A DNA stretch of 7,467 nt. Source: Firmicutes bacterium ZCTH02-B6. Lineage in GTDB: Bacteria > Bacillota > Limnochordia > Limnochordales > ZCTH02-B6. The notes beneath the pieces are model-generated. The model was given only the letters and a program-made list of their open reading frames with translations, was not told the origin of the DNA and ran no database searches. The stretch is taken from contig LZRQ01000173.1 of assembly GCA_002159155.1 (NCBI GenBank), positions 1 through 7,467 on the forward strand, written 5' to 3'. Numbering within the stretch: position 1 is the first letter of the stretch; the number at the start of each line of letters is the position of its first letter. Position numbers and translations under genes: made by a program. Positions 6,018 to 7,467 of this stretch are shown piece by piece.

Positions 6018-6284
6018 ACCGCGTTCTCCTGCATCATCCTGAAAATTCTTCGACGATGTCACGAAGGTGTAGGACTGTGTCGGAATCACACGCACACCAT
6101 TCCCATCCGCCCCGCCCGCGTACCCTGTGCACTCCCAGGCCAGGGTGACGGCCCCTGCCGCCCGGTGGCCCACGCCCTGCGGGTGCCGGGCATCCACCAC
6201 AGTACCCTTAGCGCCGTACGCCAACGCGCCGCGGCGCAACCGCCGGTTCAAGCCAACGCCAATCCACGACTGCGCGCCAGGCGC
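6018..6284. other. Intergenic stretch with no supported gene
   Basis: No coding frame with a good start or recognisable product is seen. It contains an 11-of-15 match to the CodY box at 6033-6047 (minus strand AATTTTCAG followed by a degenerate half) and an 11-bp palindrome GCGCCAGGCGC at 6274-6284 touching the -35 of the tRNA promoter. A minus-strand frame open from 6251 starts with TTG, has no ribosome-binding site and reads as low-complexity. Confidence 0.5.
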
Positions 6285-6313
6285 TTGACACGACCCGTGG
6301 CCTCTGCTACGAT
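6285..6313 (+). promoter_or_regulatory. Sigma-A promoter of the tRNA-Leu gene
   Basis: A perfect -35 TTGACA (6285-6290) and a -10 TACGAT (6308-6313, four of six against TATAAT) are spaced by 17 bp. The start would be near 6320, nine bases before the mature tRNA. Confidence 0.75.
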
Positions 6314-6328
6314 AAGGATTGCCGACGG

Positions 6329-6416
6329 GCCGAAGTGGTGGAACTGGCAGACGCGCTGCGTTCAGGGCGCAGTGGGCACCACGCCCGTGTGGGTTCGAAT
6401 CCCACCTTCGGCACCA
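6329..6416 (+). tRNA. tRNA-Leu, anticodon CAG
   Basis: An 88-nt class II tRNA with encoded CCA decodes CUG leucine codons. The acceptor GCCGAAG (6329-6335) pairs with CTTCGGC (6406-6412), followed by discriminator A and CCA (6414-6416). The anticodon stem CTGCG/CGCAG (6356-6360 with 6368-6372) encloses loop TTCAGGG, with CAG at 6363-6365. A long variable arm follows (GGGC/GCCC), as expected for leucine tRNA. The T arm is GTGGG-TTCGAAT-CCCAC. It stands alone, opposite in strand to the surrounding minus-strand genes. Confidence 0.97.
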
Positions 6417-6424
6417 GCATACAG

Positions 6425-6457
6425 GAGGCCTCCCGGGCGTTCAAGCCGGGAGGCCTC
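6425..6457 (+). terminator. Hairpin terminator after tRNA-Leu
   Basis: A perfect 12-bp stem GAGGCCTCCCGG / CCGGGAGGCCTC (6425-6436 with 6446-6457) with a nine-base loop begins eight bases after the CCA. AATAATTTAT follows, a weak U-containing tail on the plus strand. On the minus strand no U-run follows, so it serves mainly the tRNA, though it may also slow transcripts from the DUF983 gene. Confidence 0.7.
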
Positions 6458-6536
6458 AATAATTTATGCGAATAACCGAATTCGACGTTTATTCTTGTAT
6501 TTCTCGCCGACACGCAAGGGGCGCTCGTCTTTCACC

Positions 6537-6893
6537 CTATTCCTCCCAGTGGCGGCGCAAGAAGTATAGAATCCCGATCGCCGCCCCCCTCGACCGGCGA
6601 AACGTGATCGCCATAACCGCCAGGCCCACAAGGCCGCTGACGATCAGCTGGGTCCCGATCCCAAAGCGGCTGAACAGATAGAGCAATAACAAAGAGATGA
6701 GCAGCCCAACCGAGCCGACCGTATAGGCCACCAACCAGGTGACCAGCCAATCGCCTTCTCCAGGTTTCGTCAATTGCCACCTGCACCGCGGGCACACAGG
6801 GCGCGGCCCCTCAGCAGCCTCAAGACTGCCTTCGCTGCAGGCCGGGCACCGCAGCCGCCACCCGGTCCAAAACGCACGTGCAAATCCCCCCAA
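6537..6893 (-). CDS. DUF983 family zinc-ribbon membrane protein
   Basis: The 118-residue protein has an N-terminal zinc ribbon, CPAC at 16-19 and CPRC at 34-37, then GEGDW at 45-49. Two hydrophobic membrane segments follow at about 51-75 and 80-97, and a short basic tail. This order matches the DUF983 family of small membrane proteins, whose function is unknown; the length is normal. The start must be TTG at 6891-6893: an in-frame TGA lies two codons upstream, and GGAGGG sits seven bases before the TTG. An ATG immediately after the GGAGGG is out of frame and too close. The gene is transcribed toward the tRNA and divergently from spmA. The family call is good; the role is unknown. Confidence 0.8.
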   Translation of the reverse strand: MGGFARAFWTGWRLRCPACSEGSLEAAEGPRPVCPRCRWQLTKPGEGDWLVTWLVAYTVGSVGLLISLLLLYLFSRFGIGTQLIVSGLVGLAVMAITFRRSRGAAIGILYFLRRHWEE

Positions 6894-6958
6894 CGGTCAT
6901 CCCTCCGCCACGGCTTGGTTCGTGCCGCGGCGGGGGAATCCTGCCGCTCCCGGCCGTA

Positions 6959-6989
6959 GGACATTTCCCCGCTTTTCCCGGCATACACC
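6959..6989 (+). promoter_or_regulatory. Possible sigma-E type promoter for spmA
   Basis: GCATACACC at 6981-6989 contains CATACA, the core of the sigma-E -10 consensus CATACAnT. GGACATT (6959-6965) is a partial match to the -35, with a 16-bp spacer, slightly long. The spore gene downstream makes a mother-cell promoter plausible. No convincing sigma-A promoter was seen in this spacer. This is pattern matching only. Confidence 0.3.
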
Positions 6990-7078
6990 TTAAGCGCATC
7001 CCACGGGTAACGCATCGCACGGGCGCCGTTATGGCCGGTGGCTGGGGCCCGGTTGGATCGGGGAGGACAAATGGGCAG

Positions 7079-7467
7079 ATGGTCAACACCGTTTGGGCTG
7101 CCATGATCCTCGCAGGGATCATCTTCGCCGCCGTCCATGGCAACATCGGACTGGTGACCACCGCCATTTTCTCCCAGGCCACCAACGGCTTGGCCGTCGC
7201 GCTCAATCTCCTGGCGATCATTTCCGTCTGGTTTGGCCTAAGCCGGGTCGCCGCCCGGGCTGGACTGCTCGACGCCCTCGCGCGCCTGATTGCGCCCGTC
7301 CTCCGCCCCCTCTTCCCCGACGTCCCGCGAGGACATCCCTCTTTGACCGCCATCGCTCTCAACATTGCCGCCAACTTGCTCGGTCTCGCCAACGCGGCCA
7401 CGCCCTTTGGCCTGCAGGCCATGAAAGAGCTGCAGCGCCTCAACCCGCGACCCGACACGGTGCAGCC
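7079..7467 (+). CDS. spmA: Spore maturation protein A (SpmA), 5' part only
   Basis: SpmA is a mother-cell membrane protein that, with SpmB, is needed for full dehydration of the spore core. The first 129 codons are present; about one third of the usual 190-200 residues lies beyond the right edge. The start MVNTVWAAMILAG matches the N-terminus of B. subtilis SpmA. The diagnostic NLLGLANAATPFGLQAMKEL is at 99-118. Hydrophobic segments at about 4-19, 37-54 and 88-104 predict membrane spans. The ATG at 7079 is chosen by homology. Its ribosome-binding site GGAGG (7062-7066) is 12 bases upstream, longer than normal, while an out-of-frame ATG at 7071 lies closer to it. It diverges from the DUF983 gene. 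In Bacillus it follows dacB; here it leads its own transcript. Confidence 0.93.
   Translation, partial: MVNTVWAAMILAGIIFAAVHGNIGLVTTAIFSQATNGLAVALNLLAIISVWFGLSRVAARAGLLDALARLIAPVLRPLFPDVPRGHPSLTAIALNIAANLLGLANAATPFGLQAMKELQRLNPRPDTVQ

Noticed and set aside
5769..6251. 160-codon minus-strand frame running into the doubtful ORF
   Set aside because: It begins with TTG without a ribosome-binding site, and the added N-terminal part resembles no known protein. The internal ATG at 6017 is a far better start.
5916..6569. Long plus-strand frame across the tRNA and its terminator
   Set aside because: It runs straight through a clear tRNA gene and hairpin, with an unnatural composition; a chance open frame in GC-rich DNA.
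7071..7106. 11-codon ORF (ATG at 7071) overlapping the spmA start
   Set aside because: It has a near GGAGG but with only a four-base spacer, and the frame has no other support. Homology clearly puts spmA at 7079.
6820..7458. 212-codon minus-strand frame over spmA
   Set aside because: It is the antisense shadow of spmA, which has clear homology, and it overlaps the DUF983 gene in another frame.
1..7467. CRISPR arrays, insertion sequences, phage or toxin-antitoxin modules
   Set aside because: No regularly spaced repeats, transposase-like frames, terminal repeats or target duplications were seen. The solitary tRNA-Leu has no nearby integrase or duplicated 3' end in this window.

Overview
The window looks like chromosomal DNA of a GC-rich, endospore-forming Firmicute. 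A CodY homologue with the conserved Firmicute DNA-binding domain and the spore maturation gene spmA point to this group. So do the very strong GGAGG ribosome-binding sites, the several GTG/TTG starts, the sigma-A type promoters and a tRNA with encoded CCA. Symbiobacterium or Thermaerobacter-like lineages, or a GC-rich member of Bacillales, would fit. I cannot name the genus from sequence alone.

Layout. Positions 1-5450 are a tightly packed set of genes, all on the minus strand. In transcription order they are codY (5450-4665), a 226-bp gap with two hairpins and a candidate promoter, hflX, a 50-codon four-cysteine ORF, a yqhQ-like DUF1385 membrane protein gene, prfA, prmC, and the 5' end of a tsaC/sua5 gene cut by the window edge. 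From hflX onward the genes overlap (GTGA overlaps, an 11-bp overlap, a 26-bp overlap) or lie 21 bp apart, so this is almost certainly one operon. Positions 5451-6328 hold no confident protein gene. They contain the codY leader (about 260 nt, rich in hairpins), a strong codY promoter, a cluster of palindromes, one doubtful 82-codon ORF, and the promoter of a tRNA. A tRNA-Leu(CAG) gene sits on the plus strand at 6329-6416, followed by a 12-bp hairpin. Beyond it, a minus-strand DUF983 zinc-ribbon membrane protein gene and a plus-strand spmA (cut by the right edge) diverge from a 185-bp spacer.

Function. The operon is centred on translation. HflX splits stalled or idle ribosomes, RF1 (PrfA) terminates at UAA/UAG, PrmC methylates the GGQ glutamine of RF1, and TsaC makes the activated precursor of t6A37 in ANN-decoding tRNAs. 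The cysteine-rich miniprotein and the DUF1385 membrane protein are translated with these genes but have no clear role. CodY, the global nutritional regulator, lies immediately upstream with its own promoter and a structured leader. I found no wholly new multi-gene system. The points most worth a second look are the overlooked coupled cysteine miniprotein, the structured leaders of hflX and codY, the altered effector-domain region of this CodY, and the palindrome cluster upstream of the codY promoter.
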